A stretch of 64,000 nucleotides of DNA, taken from positions 3,100,001-3,164,000 of the forward strand of contig NZ_CP197171.1 of assembly GCF_052055485.1 (NCBI RefSeq). Direction: 5' to 3'. The position numbers were made by a program, and so were the translations under genes. Source of the DNA: Amphibacillus sp052055485 (GTDB lineage: Bacteria; Bacillota; Bacilli; Bacillales; Amphibacillaceae). Shown here piece after piece: positions 25,191 to 34,299 of the stretch; the stretch's first letter is position 1, and each line of letters opens with the position of its first letter. Below the pieces are notes generated by a model. That model had not been told where the DNA came from, ran no database searches, and saw only the letters and a program-made list of their open reading frames with translations.

Positions 25191-25784
25191 ATGTCTTTAC
25201 TTAATTCTAACGAAGGAAAAAATAAAATAATTGAGGTTGATGGTATAAATTATGCACGTTTACCCATTCAAACTCATGTTATAACTGAACAAGATAATAT
25301 AACTGAAGTAGTTATGCGGTATGCATCCAAGTATATCCAAGAAAATGATATTTTGTTTATTTCTGAAAAAGCTGTGGCTTGTTCTCAAAAACGTGCAATT
25401 CCACTGAACAAGATTCATCCCAGAAAGTTAGCGTATTTTCTTGCTCAGTTTGTGAAAAAATCTCCCTATGGAATTGGGTTGGGTATTCCTGAAACAATGG
25501 AAATGGCGATTTGTGAATGTGGTTTGATACGCATACTTTTTGCAGCATTTATTTCGATGATTGGAAAGCTTTTTGGTAATCGGGGCTGGTTTTGTGGGTG
25601 CTTTTATAAGATAGCAGGTTCTCGTGCTGCAAGCATAGATGGACCAACACCTAATACCTTGCCACCTTATAATAAGTATGTTGTTTTAGAACCAGTAAAT
25701 CCTAATCATGTTGCGCTAGAAGTGTCAAGACATCTTGGCATTACATGTGTGATTGTTGATATTAATGATCTTGGAGGTAATATT
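25191..25784 (+). pseudogene. CofE-like gamma-glutamyl ligase family gene, 5' part, interrupted by IS21
   Basis: From ATG 25191 (AAAGGAG 8 bases upstream) this encodes about 198 residues of a protein related to coenzyme F420-0:L-glutamate ligase. Readable motifs are LPIQTHVITE near the start, NDILFISEKAVACSQ, GSRAASIDGPTPNTLPPYN and VDINDLGGNI. The IS21 element enters right after GGNI. The rest of the gene, ILGSSNLSINRTHIYRILKDN and onward to a TGA, resumes in frame at 28285 after the target duplication. Bacteria of this type do not usually make F420, so the native role was probably another amide ligation. Confidence 0.85.
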
Positions 25785-25820
25785 TGTGACCGTCAAGTAA
25801 AAAGACACAATTTATGCTCA

Positions 25821-26585
25821 TTAATTTGAAACACTTTCTTGCCCAAATATGGTCGATCTATGTTTCATTCGATAACTATCTTCATTTAGATGAATGATTT
25901 CAACTCGGTGTAGAATTCTATCTAATATAGCTGTTGTAATTGCTTGGTCACCTAATAGCTCTCCCCACTCTTTAGGTGCTTTATTTGAAGTTAAAATGAT
26001 GGATGATTGATTGTATAAATCATTAATCAAGTGGAAGAACATATTAGCTTCCTGTGAATCCATCGCCATAAACATCAAATCATCAATAATAACTAAGTCT
26101 GCATCTCTTATTCTTTTCATTCTCGTCTGTGATTTTCGAGTAATTTCTTCCGTTTTTAATACATGAATAAGGTCTCCCATCGTAGTAAAGATAACCTTGT
26201 AACCTTGGTTTAACGCTTCGATTCCTAATCCAATTGATATGTGAGTTTTCCCACTACCTGGTGGTCCTAATAGAATGATATTGTGTAACTGTTCTATCCA
26301 AGTTAAATCCTTCAACCTATTCAAATGTTTATTGCTTAATGATTTCTGTTCTTTTATATTGAATTCCTCTAATGTCTTTTGGAACGGAAATGTAGCCCAT
26401 TTAAATCGTTTTTCTAACTGCTTTTCTTCTCTGCGAGTTTGTTCATATTTTACTACATCTAGGAGGAACTGAGTAAAGGAGGAATCCTTTTGCTCAGCCT
26501 CTCTAATTAATGCAGGAAGGTGATTTGCTGTTTCTGTTAAACGTAGAGTTCTCATCAATTCTTGTAATTGATTTAACTGGCTCAT
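25821..26585 (-). CDS. istB: IstB, AAA+ helper ATPase of IS21 transposition
   Basis: This 254-residue DnaC-like ATPase has an N-terminal helical region, then Walker A GPPGSGKTH (about 108-116), Walker B LVIIDDLMF, and the sensor motif ILTSNKAPKEWGELL. IstB selects the target DNA and activates the IstA transposase. Its length and motif set are complete. The start codon overlaps the istA stop by 4 bases, so it is translated by coupling. Confidence 0.93.
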   Translation of the reverse strand: MSQLNQLQELMRTLRLTETANHLPALIREAEQKDSSFTQFLLDVVKYEQTRREEKQLEKRFKWATFPFQKTLEEFNIKEQKSLSNKHLNRLKDLTWIEQLHNIILLGPPGSGKTHISIGLGIEALNQGYKVIFTTMGDLIHVLKTEEITRKSQTRMKRIRDADLVIIDDLMFMAMDSQEANMFFHLINDLYNQSSIILTSNKAPKEWGELLGDQAITTAILDRILHRVEIIHLNEDSYRMKHRSTIFGQESVSN

Positions 26586-28150
26586 ACTGGATCACCTTCC
26601 AATATGGCAGTATAGGCATTCACTTCTCGTTTTTGAGCTTCTGTTTCCATAACCCAAGCTGAAACTCCTTTTACTCGTGTTACATTCTTAGCGGTATCAT
26701 TTGGTGTATCTTCCATTTGTCGATGTCGTTTTAAATAGGCAACGACATCGCTAAAATCTGTGGCACCATAAAGATTCCTCTTTATACACTCTTTCAATGC
26801 TGTTGATAGAATTTCTTTGTTATTTGTTTTTGTCTCTTTTATTATCATTTGGAGTTGATCCCTAATATATCGAGGGTACTTCCCTTTTACTGCTTGTAGA
26901 TAATCATAAGCCATCTCACTGTCATTAAAATGCTCGGCAACTGTATTCATAAATGCATCAATACCCTTTGTTCTATCACGGCTATGTTTTCTATCTTTAA
27001 TCAATAACCCTTTCTCGTCAGGGATCGTATGCTTTGCTATGATTTCACCTGTTTCAGGGCTATAAATGATTAATTCTCTTTCCTCCGTTTCCTTAATGCA
27101 GACCGTTTCGTACTTGCCAAACGTCCCCAATGGTAGAGTATAACGGTTAGATAAATATCGAATGGTATTGTCCTTATGGACACATCTTGATATACTATTT
27201 TCATAGTTATATTTTATATCTATATTTTTGGTGACTGGTCTTAAGTGTTGTCTTTCCAGGGAAAATACTTCGACCGGTCTCTTTTTTGTTGTATGGTGAA
27301 TTTTATAGTTTCCAGTTCTATGAAGCCATTCCCACCCTTGTTCATTCCAAGAATCAATGTTATGAAAAACTCGATGTTTAGCGAAATTATGTTTAATAAA
27401 TCCAACTACATTTTCAATTTTTCCTTTGCTCTCTGGATCCGCCTTGCGGCAAACACGAAGGTTTAGATTCCTAGATTCTTTATATTGTTGGAACTCTTGT
27501 GTTAAAATTAAATCCCCACCATTCTCACTGACAACGATTAAACTATCTTGGTCATATACCAATTCACCTGGAATTCCTCCATACCACTTAAATGCATTTT
27601 CATGTGCTTTAATGACATCTTGGGTAGTAAATGGCCTATCCAACCATTCCATATATTTATATCTAGAATTAGATAGTACAAATGCTATAAAGTTTAATTT
27701 TACTTCCTTACTGTCTGCTGCCTTCTGTTTCGTATGACCAAAATCAACTTGTATTTGCTCACCCATAGGTGAATCGAGAATAGCCTCATAAATTCGTGGT
27801 GAAGTTTCCTTTCTTATTTTATATTCCTCTCGAAGTTCTCTAACATAGGAGCGAACCGTACTTTCACCTACTTCTAAATCTTCGTATCTTTCTTTTAGCC
27901 AATCTTCTACTTGTGCCGCAGACATATCTGGATGTTCTCTTAGCCAGGATAAAATTAGTTCTTTATAAGGATCTAATTTCTTACTTCTGGTTTGAATGGA
28001 ATCAACCCACTTAGACATATCCGAAGGATTCTTTTTTAGATAACGATGAACGGTTGATCTTGAGATTCCTAGTTTTTCAGCTACCTTTGTCTTACTAAAA
28101 CCCTTTTTAATTAATTGATGTATTTCCATATACATTTCCCACTTATCCAC
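26582..28150 (-). CDS. istA: IstA transposase of the IS21 family
   Basis: The transposase has about 522 residues from GTG 28150, 8 bases after GGAGG; the ATG at 28198 lies before that site. It has an N-terminal helix-turn-helix (KTKVAEKLGISRSTVHRYL), a second DNA-binding segment, and the DDE catalytic core: Asp in QVDFGHTK, Asp in LVYDQDSL and Glu in SKGKIENVV. It cuts and joins the ends together with IstB. No frame damage is visible. Confidence 0.93.
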   Translation of the reverse strand: MDKWEMYMEIHQLIKKGFSKTKVAEKLGISRSTVHRYLKKNPSDMSKWVDSIQTRSKKLDPYKELILSWLREHPDMSAAQVEDWLKERYEDLEVGESTVRSYVRELREEYKIRKETSPRIYEAILDSPMGEQIQVDFGHTKQKAADSKEVKLNFIAFVLSNSRYKYMEWLDRPFTTQDVIKAHENAFKWYGGIPGELVYDQDSLIVVSENGGDLILTQEFQQYKESRNLNLRVCRKADPESKGKIENVVGFIKHNFAKHRVFHNIDSWNEQGWEWLHRTGNYKIHHTTKKRPVEVFSLERQHLRPVTKNIDIKYNYENSISRCVHKDNTIRYLSNRYTLPLGTFGKYETVCIKETEERELIIYSPETGEIIAKHTIPDEKGLLIKDRKHSRDRTKGIDAFMNTVAEHFNDSEMAYDYLQAVKGKYPRYIRDQLQMIIKETKTNNKEILSTALKECIKRNLYGATDFSDVVAYLKRHRQMEDTPNDTAKNVTRVKGVSAWVMETEAQKREVNAYTAILEGDPV

Positions 28151-28284
28151 CTTTACGTCCTCCACTGTTCTGTATGTTTTGATATAAACATTGTACAATG
28201 GAAGTTCTTATTATTAATATTTTTGTGTAAATAAGTGTGTCTTTTTATCTAGCAAAAACTGTCTACTCTAGTTTAGCAGTCACA

Positions 28285-28420
28285 ATATTTTAGGTAGCTC
28301 AAATTTAAGCATCAATCGAACACATATATACCGCATTTTGAAAGATAACCCGCTAGGACAAGCAAGCCAATGTACCCCTATGGGAATTATCCGGCAAGTT
28401 GACAAACTTCATCAGGTTTG
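28285..28420 (+). pseudogene. CofE-like ligase gene, 3' part after IS21
   Basis: Directly after the IS21 end, the duplicated ATATT restores the reading frame of the 25191 gene. It encodes ILGSSNLSINRTHIYRILKDN, then NPLGQASQCTPMGIIRQV, ending with a TGA at 28418-28420. NPLGQ..TPMGIIR is a typical C-terminal motif of this family. Rejoining across one copy of the duplication gives an intact protein of about 242 residues, so the insertion is probably recent. Confidence 0.88.
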
Positions 28421-28656
28421 AGTTATACCAAACTTTTAAAATTTATGTAATTTTGGGGCAATAAAGATACAACTATTGAAGATGACGAAGTTTTCCCATT
28501 ATTATGTTGGTAATGAAATATATCGAATAGCAGGTAATTGTAGAGTCAGCATGAGCTGGGTTCTAATTATTCAGGTATTCTCTCTTTATTTATTACAGGA
28601 TTAGCCTTACTATTCTCTGACATAAAGCGGAGGGTATATTAAGATGTATTTGTGAA
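28421..28656. other. Non-coding stretch
   Basis: Only a short broken frame is visible (IEDDEVFPLLCW ending near 28512). No start signal or known family is present. Confidence 0.4.
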
Positions 28657-28690
28657 AAATGGAGTAAATTTTTTTACTCCATTTCATTAC
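28657..28690. terminator. Terminator hairpin
   Basis: AAATGGAGTAAA and TTTACTCCATTT form a perfect 12-bp stem with a TTTT loop. It lies downstream of the minus-strand XRE gene and can terminate from either side. Confidence 0.7.
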
Positions 28691-28743
28691 ATTTTTTAAT
28701 ACTATTTATCAATGAGAGGGGAATAATACTAGCTATTATTACT

Positions 28744-29364
28744 CTACTCTATTTTCATTTTATTCTCTTTGATTAATATAACCACTTTAACTATGAAAAA
28801 TAAAAAAAGAAGTGAAGTTGCATAGGGTTGATTTGTGGTTACATAAATGAGAATAGAAAAAGCCTGCAAAATGATAGAACTAGTTTTGATAATATTATAT
28901 TGCTTTTCACTTGAAAAATGTTGAGTGACTATCTGTACAATGCCTAATGTCAGCATCAAAATTGGAAATACAATATATATTATCATTGTAATAGTATTTG
29001 TGTCAGGATTTGAAAACAAACTTACGATGCGTATCATATCACTATCCCGCCTACTGTATAAGGGCAGAAATAATAGAGATATTGCCATTAAGTCTAAAAT
29101 GCCAAAAATTAATATTGTAAACCTACTCATATTCGTGCGATTCTCATCCTCAGCAAGTGAAATCAACTCCTCTCCAGAGAGTAATTCATCAATTGAGATT
29201 GAGAAAAGCCTTGATAAATTTTTGAGAGAATCTATGTTAGGGTATCCCTTTCCATTTTCCCACTTAGAAATCGCAGTACGGGAAACATAAAGTTCTTCTG
29301 CAAGTTGCTCTTGTGTCCACTCTTTTTCTTTTCTAAGCTGTTGTAATCTTTCGTTAAATTCCAT
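28744..29364 (-). CDS. XRE-family helix-turn-helix regulator with membrane segment
   Basis: The 206-residue protein has an N-terminal Cro/CI helix-turn-helix (LAEELYVSRTAISKWENG, about 20-37, then ISIDELLSG) and a C-terminal half with four hydrophobic helices (about 80-200). Such fusions are common in Bacillota and probably sense a membrane-related signal. TTGGAGGA precedes the ATG. Its 5' end overlaps, in another frame, the end of the small HTH gene 29232-29549. Confidence 0.85.
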   Translation of the reverse strand: MEFNERLQQLRKEKEWTQEQLAEELYVSRTAISKWENGKGYPNIDSLKNLSRLFSISIDELLSGEELISLAEDENRTNMSRFTILIFGILDLMAISLLFLPLYSRRDSDMIRIVSLFSNPDTNTITMIIYIVFPILMLTLGIVQIVTQHFSSEKQYNIIKTSSIILQAFSILIYVTTNQPYATSLLFLFFIVKVVILIKENKMKIE

Positions 29365-29549
29365 TTAATCCTCCAATTGGTTACTAGGCTTTCTCCGGTT
29401 ATCGGTCGGTTTTTAGTGTTTTTAGGAATAAGCCACGTGTTACCCATTTTAACTGCACCTTCTATTCGTTTTTCATTATAATATTGCGATACTCGTCTAT
29501 CTGATATTCCCCAGTTTTTAGATACCTCTTTAGTCGCAAAATAATCCAT
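29232..29549 (-). CDS. Small excisionase/MerR-like HTH protein overlapping the XRE gene
   Basis: From ATG 29549 the first about 60 residues form a typical small helix-turn-helix module: YFATKEVSKNWGISDRRVSQ, then GNTWLIPKNTK. Relatives usually stop shortly after the LIPK segment. Here the frame runs on for 40 more codons into the XRE gene in another frame, ending at 29232. The tail looks like an accident of a lost stop codon, and both genes may have been fused by a deletion. GGAAGT lies 8 bases before the ATG. Confidence 0.6.
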   Translation of the reverse strand: MDYFATKEVSKNWGISDRRVSQYYNEKRIEGAVKMGNTWLIPKNTKNRPITGESLVTNWRIKWNLTKDYNSLEKKKSGHKSNLQKNFMFPVLRFLSGKMERDTLT

Positions 29550-29677
29550 AATTTTACTTCCATTTAATATTATACTTCGTCTGTACGAAGAATACAAAGG
29601 GAAAATAGTTTCTAGTTTTCTTTGAGTGAATATCTAATTTCTTATCTTGCAACTGATTAATTTTGCTATTTTAACAG

Positions 29678-29701
29678 GGGTGAAAGTCCGTCACCCTTTT
29701 T
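29678..29701 (+). terminator. Small terminator-like hairpin
   Basis: GGGTGA-aagtccg-TCACCC is followed by TTTTT. No plus-strand gene ends just before it, so its target transcript is unknown. Confidence 0.45.
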
Positions 29702-29838
29702 AATATGCTTAGAATCTGCTATGACACTAAACGTAACGCTGAGGTGAAAAGGCGTTTCTTATAATAATCCCTTAGTCATGTTAATTTGTTTGTAGGAGAG
29801 GATAAAAAATCTCAAAACAAAAATATGGAGGTATTAAT

Positions 29839-30531
29839 ATGCAAAAGGAAACAAAAAAATACTTTGTTATAGGAGGTACATTACTTCTACTATTTTTACT
29901 ACTCACAGTGATGGTAAAAATAACTGATGTACAAGCTATTGGTCCAGAGGAATCTCTCATTGGTTTTGCAACTATAAACAACTTTGTCTTTAGCTTATTT
30001 GGTGAAAATTTGATTTGGTATCACATAACTAATTGGCTAGGAGTAGTAGCAATTTTAACAGCTTTTGGTTTTGCCACATTGGGGGTTGTTCAGTTATTCA
30101 AAAGAAGAAGTATCAAAAAAGTCGATAAAGACATAATTGCTCTTGGTGTTTTTTACATTACTGTAGTGGCCTGTTATAAGCTTTTTGAATTATATATAAT
30201 AAACTACAGACCAATAATTATATGCCATAGTTTAGAGGCTTCCTTTCCTTCTTCCCATACGATGATAGTATTGTGCATTATGGCAACATCAATCATGCAG
30301 TCTCATACTCGAATCAAAAATAGAACCTTTAGAAATTGGATAAATATCTTATCAGCTTTGATAATCGCTGTTACCGTAATCGGACGACTTATCTCTGGAG
30401 TTCATTGGTTTACTGATATTTTTGCAGGTCTATTATTAGGAACAGCTTTATGCACATTATATTATGCAACGATTAAACAACTACAATTTTCTATAGAACA
30501 ACGGTACATTAGAATGACAAGCCCTCAATGA
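29839..30531 (+). CDS. PAP2-family membrane phosphatase
   Basis: The 230-residue integral membrane protein has about five or six hydrophobic helices. PAP2 motifs are present: K...YRP near 112-125 (a loose C1 motif), FPSSHTM (C2) and GRLISGVHWFTDIFAG (C3), the last two supplying the catalytic histidines. The family dephosphorylates lipid phosphates such as undecaprenyl pyrophosphate or phosphatidate, outside the membrane. Undecaprenyl pyrophosphate phosphatases of this type can raise bacitracin tolerance. TATGGAGG lies 8 bases before the ATG. A decayed kinase follows. Confidence 0.85.
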   Translation: MQKETKKYFVIGGTLLLLFLLLTVMVKITDVQAIGPEESLIGFATINNFVFSLFGENLIWYHITNWLGVVAILTAFGFATLGVVQLFKRRSIKKVDKDIIALGVFYITVVACYKLFELYIINYRPIIICHSLEASFPSSHTMIVLCIMATSIMQSHTRIKNRTFRNWINILSALIIAVTVIGRLISGVHWFTDIFAGLLLGTALCTLYYATIKQLQFSIEQRYIRMTSPQ

Positions 30532-30649
30532 GGGCATTCCGTTTATGAGAATAAGACACGAACTCGAATTAGGCGGGATACTGAATTAAAGAATTTTTCC
30601 GCTATATTGTCCTGAATGCAAGAAAGAGAGCCTTATAAATGTTAAATAA

Positions 30650-31149
30650 TTACAGAGGAACTTTTCAATTATACGGTTGTAATTTTTAACAATGAAGATT
30701 TGAGTTATGAAAAAATTGTTATAAATAGTGTTTTGGAAGAAAGTATTTCTTCCTATTATGCAATATTGAAACAACAAAAAATACCTCCAGAGATATCTAT
30801 TACAGATACAAAGCTTGTAGGTCTGTTTAATAGAAATGCGCTGTCACGCATTTTCAGTAATATTATTGATAATACGATTAAATATAGTGACGGTGATTTA
30901 AGCATTTCTTTATCTGAAAATGGAGAAATTATATTCTCTAATCATGCTTCTGGGTTAACTGAGGTACAGGTAAGAAAATTATTTAATCGATTCTATACAG
31001 TAAGTACAGCAAGAAAGTCAACTGGGCTAGGGCTCTCTATTGCTAAAATGTTGACAGAAGAAATGGGTGGTACAATCGCTGCTTGCTACCATGAAAACAT
31101 TATTAGCATTCACATATCATTTGATGTTGAAAAACAGATAAAGTGTTAG
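30650..31149 (+). pseudogene. Histidine kinase remnant, C-terminal ATPase domain
   Basis: The intact part starts near 30650 with ITEELFNYTVVIF and runs in frame through LSRIFSNIIDNTIKYSDG (N box), LFNRFYTVSTARKSTGLGLS (F and G boxes) to a TAG after 31149. Sensor, HAMP and phospho-acceptor helix are absent, and the first ATG (30700) has no ribosome site. It resembles kinases that usually sit beside a PAP2 or transporter gene and a response regulator. No response regulator is found nearby. Confidence 0.8.
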
Positions 31150-31601
31150 AAATGAGAAGAGAGATTGAAAGATAAATATTTGAGATGTTAAATATAAGAA
31201 AAACAAAACTTGATAATTCACTATACAAAACTGCCAAATACAAGTCACTGATAACTGAAAAATTGGATTTATTTAGGACTTTAGACTAATCTAGTGCTTT
31301 ATTTAACTAAAAATAACCCTTTAAGTTAAGAATGACTATACTTTATCATAAAAATAATACGTTTTGATAAGCAATACGATTAAAGATGGATAACAAATAA
31401 ACTAAAAGAAACAAAAAAATTAATTTGCAACTTGCTGAGGATTGGCTTACAAGACAGTGATAATATAAATTAGTCAGATAAAATTTACTGTTCCTTTTAA
31501 TTAAAACATGGTACTATTAAAATCAGTTTTAAATAGGAGAAATTTTAAGCAAACAAGAGGATTTTGAAGAAAACTTAACTTTATAGAGAGAGGGACTATT
31601 G
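31150..31601. other. AT-rich non-coding stretch
   Basis: I see no ORF of note, no strong hairpin and no family motif. The last bases hold GAGAGAGGG, the ribosome site of the next gene. Confidence 0.5.
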
Positions 31602-32369
31602 ATGAAGCAATTAGATGCAATCAATATAATATTACCTTTTTTAATAAAGGACAGAGACGTAAGAGCAGTATATGTTAAGGGATCAATCGCGCGTGGGGAG
31701 TCTGATGAATTTTCAGATGTAGATTTATACTGTTTAGTTAAAGAGGATGGGTTAAATCGCTTTCTTGAAAAACGTATAGATTATATAAGGGAATACAGGT
31801 CATTGATGTATTTAACAGAAGTAAATTTTGTTGGACCACAGATCGTGGGAGTTTATGATAATGGTTTACATTTTGATTTATATACTGTAACTTATGATAC
31901 TATGAACAGAACTGGTGAAATCAAAATTTTGTATGACCCAGAAAGGTTACTTTCCCAATACAGGATAGAGCCACTAGGGATTACAAATGATGATGTAGTA
32001 GAATATTTTAATAGAATTGCATTTTCAATGCTTGAATTTGAAGCTGCCTATTGCAGAAATGATCTTATTTGGGCATCTAGACTTGGAAGTCATATGACTG
32101 GAGACCTATCAATAATCTTAAGACATATCTATGATCCAGACAATGCACAAATTGGACTAAAAGGACTACATAAAAAAATGGATAAAGATACATATGCTAA
32201 ACTTGCTGGGGCCGTGGATCATCTAGGACCATCCTATTTGCCAAAAGGCGTTAAAGTCTTAGCTGAAATAACAGATGAAATATTAGAAGATCTTCCAAAA
32301 GAAATACATGACAAGGTAAATAAAAGGTTTCTATACAACATGACGGCTAAAATAAATGAACTAAAATGA
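31602..32369 (+). CDS. Nucleotidyltransferase, aminoglycoside/lincosamide adenylyltransferase-like
   Basis: The 255-residue protein has the Pol-beta nucleotidyltransferase signature KGSIARGESDEFSDVDLY (26-43) with metal-binding Asp39 and Asp41, and a helical C-terminal domain. It resembles Lnu(B)-type lincosamide and related antibiotic adenylyltransferases in size and layout, but the substrate cannot be fixed from motifs. GAGAGAGGG precedes ATG 31602. An Erm gene and an acetyltransferase in the same accessory region make an antibiotic role plausible. Confidence 0.78.
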   Translation: MKQLDAINIILPFLIKDRDVRAVYVKGSIARGESDEFSDVDLYCLVKEDGLNRFLEKRIDYIREYRSLMYLTEVNFVGPQIVGVYDNGLHFDLYTVTYDTMNRTGEIKILYDPERLLSQYRIEPLGITNDDVVEYFNRIAFSMLEFEAAYCRNDLIWASRLGSHMTGDLSIILRHIYDPDNAQIGLKGLHKKMDKDTYAKLAGAVDHLGPSYLPKGVKVLAEITDEILEDLPKEIHDKVNKRFLYNMTAKINELK

Positions 32370-32472
32370 GGGCTATTTTATAACAAATTTATCAGTTATG
32401 AAACAGCTCTACTAAGAAAACTTGTTGAACCAATAAATATCCGCTGATTACCACCTATATATAGCGGAAGAT

Positions 32473-32511
32473 AAAAGGCATAACGCTTCATTTTCATGCG
32501 GTGTTATGCCT
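32473..32511 (+). repeat. Hairpin upstream of the acetyltransferase
   Basis: AAGGCATAACGC pairs with GCGGTGTTATGCCTT with a 2-base bulge, around an 11-base loop. There is no T-run. It could be an mRNA stability element or the scar of a mobile segment. Confidence 0.5.
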
Positions 32512-32540
32512 TGAGCGAAGCGAAAGGAATGATTATAAAA

Positions 32541-33080
32541 ATGATTGAATTAAAAAAAATTACCCACGATAATTTTGAGGCAGTGTTGAAGTTAAGCATA
32601 ACAGACGAGCAGAAAAGAAATGTGGATTCCAGCATATATTGTCTGGCTAAAGCCTATGTAAAGATACTTAACGACGAAAAACCTCCTATGATCTTCGCTA
32701 TATGTAACAATGATGAAGTCATAGGATATGTCGATATTGGATTTTTCGAACTGACGGAAAGTGCATTTTTATCTGAAAAATATGGAGATAAATCTACTTA
32801 TGGACTTAATCGCTTTATGATTGATAAAAAGCATCAAGGCAAAGGATTTGGTAAACAAGCAATGATGAAAGTTATTGATTACATAAAGTCGTTTCCACAA
32901 GGAAGAGCCGATGCAGTTGCTACATCATATTGGATGGTAAACGAAGCCGCCCGGAAGTTGTATGCGTCTGTCGGTTTCGTTGAAACAGGAGCGATATGGG
33001 ACGGACAAACAGGGGATAATTGGAATACAGAAAGAAAAGATATAGAGTATGCAGAAGTAGGTGCCAGACTTGGATTATAA
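32541..33080 (+). CDS. GNAT acetyltransferase, diamine/spermidine N-acetyltransferase-like
   Basis: The 179-residue protein starts at ATG 32541 (AAAGGA about 12 bases upstream). It has the acetyl-CoA-binding loop KKHQGKGFGKQAM, a YGLNRFMID strand before it, and ARKLYASVGFVETG near the C-terminus, all standard GNAT features. The N-terminal THDNFEAVLKLSITDEQ closely resembles BltD/PaiA-type polyamine acetylases. Polyamine acetylation would relieve polyamine stress. An antibiotic acetylase is less likely on motif grounds. Confidence 0.85.
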   Translation: MIELKKITHDNFEAVLKLSITDEQKRNVDSSIYCLAKAYVKILNDEKPPMIFAICNNDEVIGYVDIGFFELTESAFLSEKYGDKSTYGLNRFMIDKKHQGKGFGKQAMMKVIDYIKSFPQGRADAVATSYWMVNEAARKLYASVGFVETGAIWDGQTGDNWNTERKDIEYAEVGARLGL

Positions 33081-33553
33081 AGTTAACAATTTGAATAGTG
33101 CATCGTACAGTATAAGACCAACTATGCGAAGTTAACAGCAAAAATGCAAAAAGAAAGCACAACATTAGCCGTGCAAAAAAGTGACCTGTGGGCAGCTATG
33201 AGGAACAAAAATTCTTCGAGATAAATCTCCTTAAAACATGCTAAAAATGAGATAATATTTTTATATCCAGGCCAATCATATAGCATATTTAGGGAGGTTT
33301 TTATTAATGTGCTTGTAAATCAAGGGCTGTGGGGTTTAACTAACAAAATATGAAACCAATTATAAAAATTATGTTAAAATTAGAATATAAGTTCTATTAA
33401 TATTGATAGGGTGTAGGATTACGTATCGAGCAAGTGGAGTTTGTTCGACTGTACTCGGTTTTGAAAATTTAATTCATTAAAATTCCCGAACAAGATAATA
33501 CTTTGCAACTTTAAAAGTTAAACTAAAATATTCTATCATAGGTGGAGGATTGT
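33081..33553. other. Non-coding stretch
   Basis: Only a short fragment (VLVNQGLWGLTNKI near 33308-33352) is readable. It follows GGGAGG but has no intact start. The rest is AT-rich sequence without clear signals. Confidence 0.4.
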
Positions 33554-33955
33554 ATGAGTAAATTTTATGTTGCATCGAGCTTTAAGAACATAGAAACCGT
33601 TCGTTATGTTAGTCAATATCTAAAAGATAAAGGTTTCACACATACATATGATTGGACTCAAAATGAAAGAGCATTGACTTTTGAAGTTCTAAAAAATATT
33701 GGACATCAAGAAAGAAATGCTGTATTAGAATCAGATTTTATAATTATTATATTGCCAGCGGGAAAAGGAAGTCATATTGGGTTTGGAATTGCTCTAGGAC
33801 AAGGAAAAAAGATTTACCTATATTCACCTAACGGGGAAATGAATAACTTTGATACGACTAGCACATTTTATCACCTATCAGAAGTAAGTAAATGTTTTGG
33901 AACAATTGAAAACTTATTAGAGAAAGTTATAGCAATCGAATACATTTATAATTAA
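33554..33955 (+). CDS. Nucleoside 2-deoxyribosyltransferase-like protein
   Basis: The 133-residue protein begins KFYVASSFKNIETVRYVSQY, and the middle reads VLESDFIIIILPAGKGSHIGFGIALGQGKKIYLYSP. This is the Rossmann-like pattern of the family, with a conserved acidic/Gly segment for nucleoside binding (GSHIGFG, where HVE/GxE-type residues sit). Members exchange bases on deoxynucleosides or cleave nucleotides, and some act in defence or nucleotide signalling. GGTGGAGG lies 4-8 bases before ATG 33554. It stands alone. Confidence 0.75.
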   Translation: MSKFYVASSFKNIETVRYVSQYLKDKGFTHTYDWTQNERALTFEVLKNIGHQERNAVLESDFIIIILPAGKGSHIGFGIALGQGKKIYLYSPNGEMNNFDTTSTFYHLSEVSKCFGTIENLLEKVIAIEYIYN

Positions 33956-34218
33956 TCAGTGCTAACGTACTGAAGAATTGCCGATCAAAATGAAAGATAA
34001 ACCTAAATTATTGTTATTGTTTGATATTTGCATTATATGATCAAAAAGTCATTTGATTTAAGATTAAATTGGTTAGATGGAGCAGGTCCTGATTATAGAA
34101 AACATGAAATTACTCTAACTTTAATTGAATATTTGAGAAAAATAGCTATAAAGTTGTCCAAACCAAAACAATTATAAAGAAGAGGGAAGTTATGTGGAAG
34201 AAATAATATTAAAACACA
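33956..34218 (+). other. Gap with a gene remnant
   Basis: A start-less frame (about 34046-34177) reads SFDLRLNWLDGAGPDYRKHE and ends at a TAA. I recognise no family. It is probably the C-terminus of a deleted gene. Confidence 0.35.
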
Positions 34219-34250
34219 TTATTACGTAAAATATAAATTTGACGTAATAA
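34219..34250. promoter_or_regulatory. Dif-like inverted repeat upstream of xerS
   Basis: TTATTACGT (34219-34227) and ACGTAATAA (34242-34250) are perfect 9-bp arms around a 14-base AT-rich centre. It lies 50 bases before the xerS start. In streptococci and lactococci the dif site lies next to xerS, which makes this a candidate recombination site. An operator is the alternative. Confidence 0.45.
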
Positions 34251-34299
34251 ATTGAAATTTTGATTAAAGTATTGTAAAATCTATCTATGAGGTGATCTA

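Larger units (their letters stand above)
25785..28284 (-). mobile_element. IS21-family insertion sequence, 2500 bp
   Basis: Terminal inverted repeats read TGTGACCG on the left and TGTGACTG (complement of the right end at 28279-28284). Internal repeats TAAAAAGACACA stand near both ends. A 5-bp target duplication ATATT flanks it at 25780-25784 and 28285-28289. It carries istA and istB on the minus strand, overlapping by 4 bases. Both are intact, so the element may be active. Confidence 0.92.

Noticed and set aside
29671..29760. GGGGTGAAAGTCCGTCACC resembling part of an intron or riboswitch core
   Set aside because: Only a 6-bp hairpin is present. No group II domain V, reverse transcriptase or riboswitch core follows.
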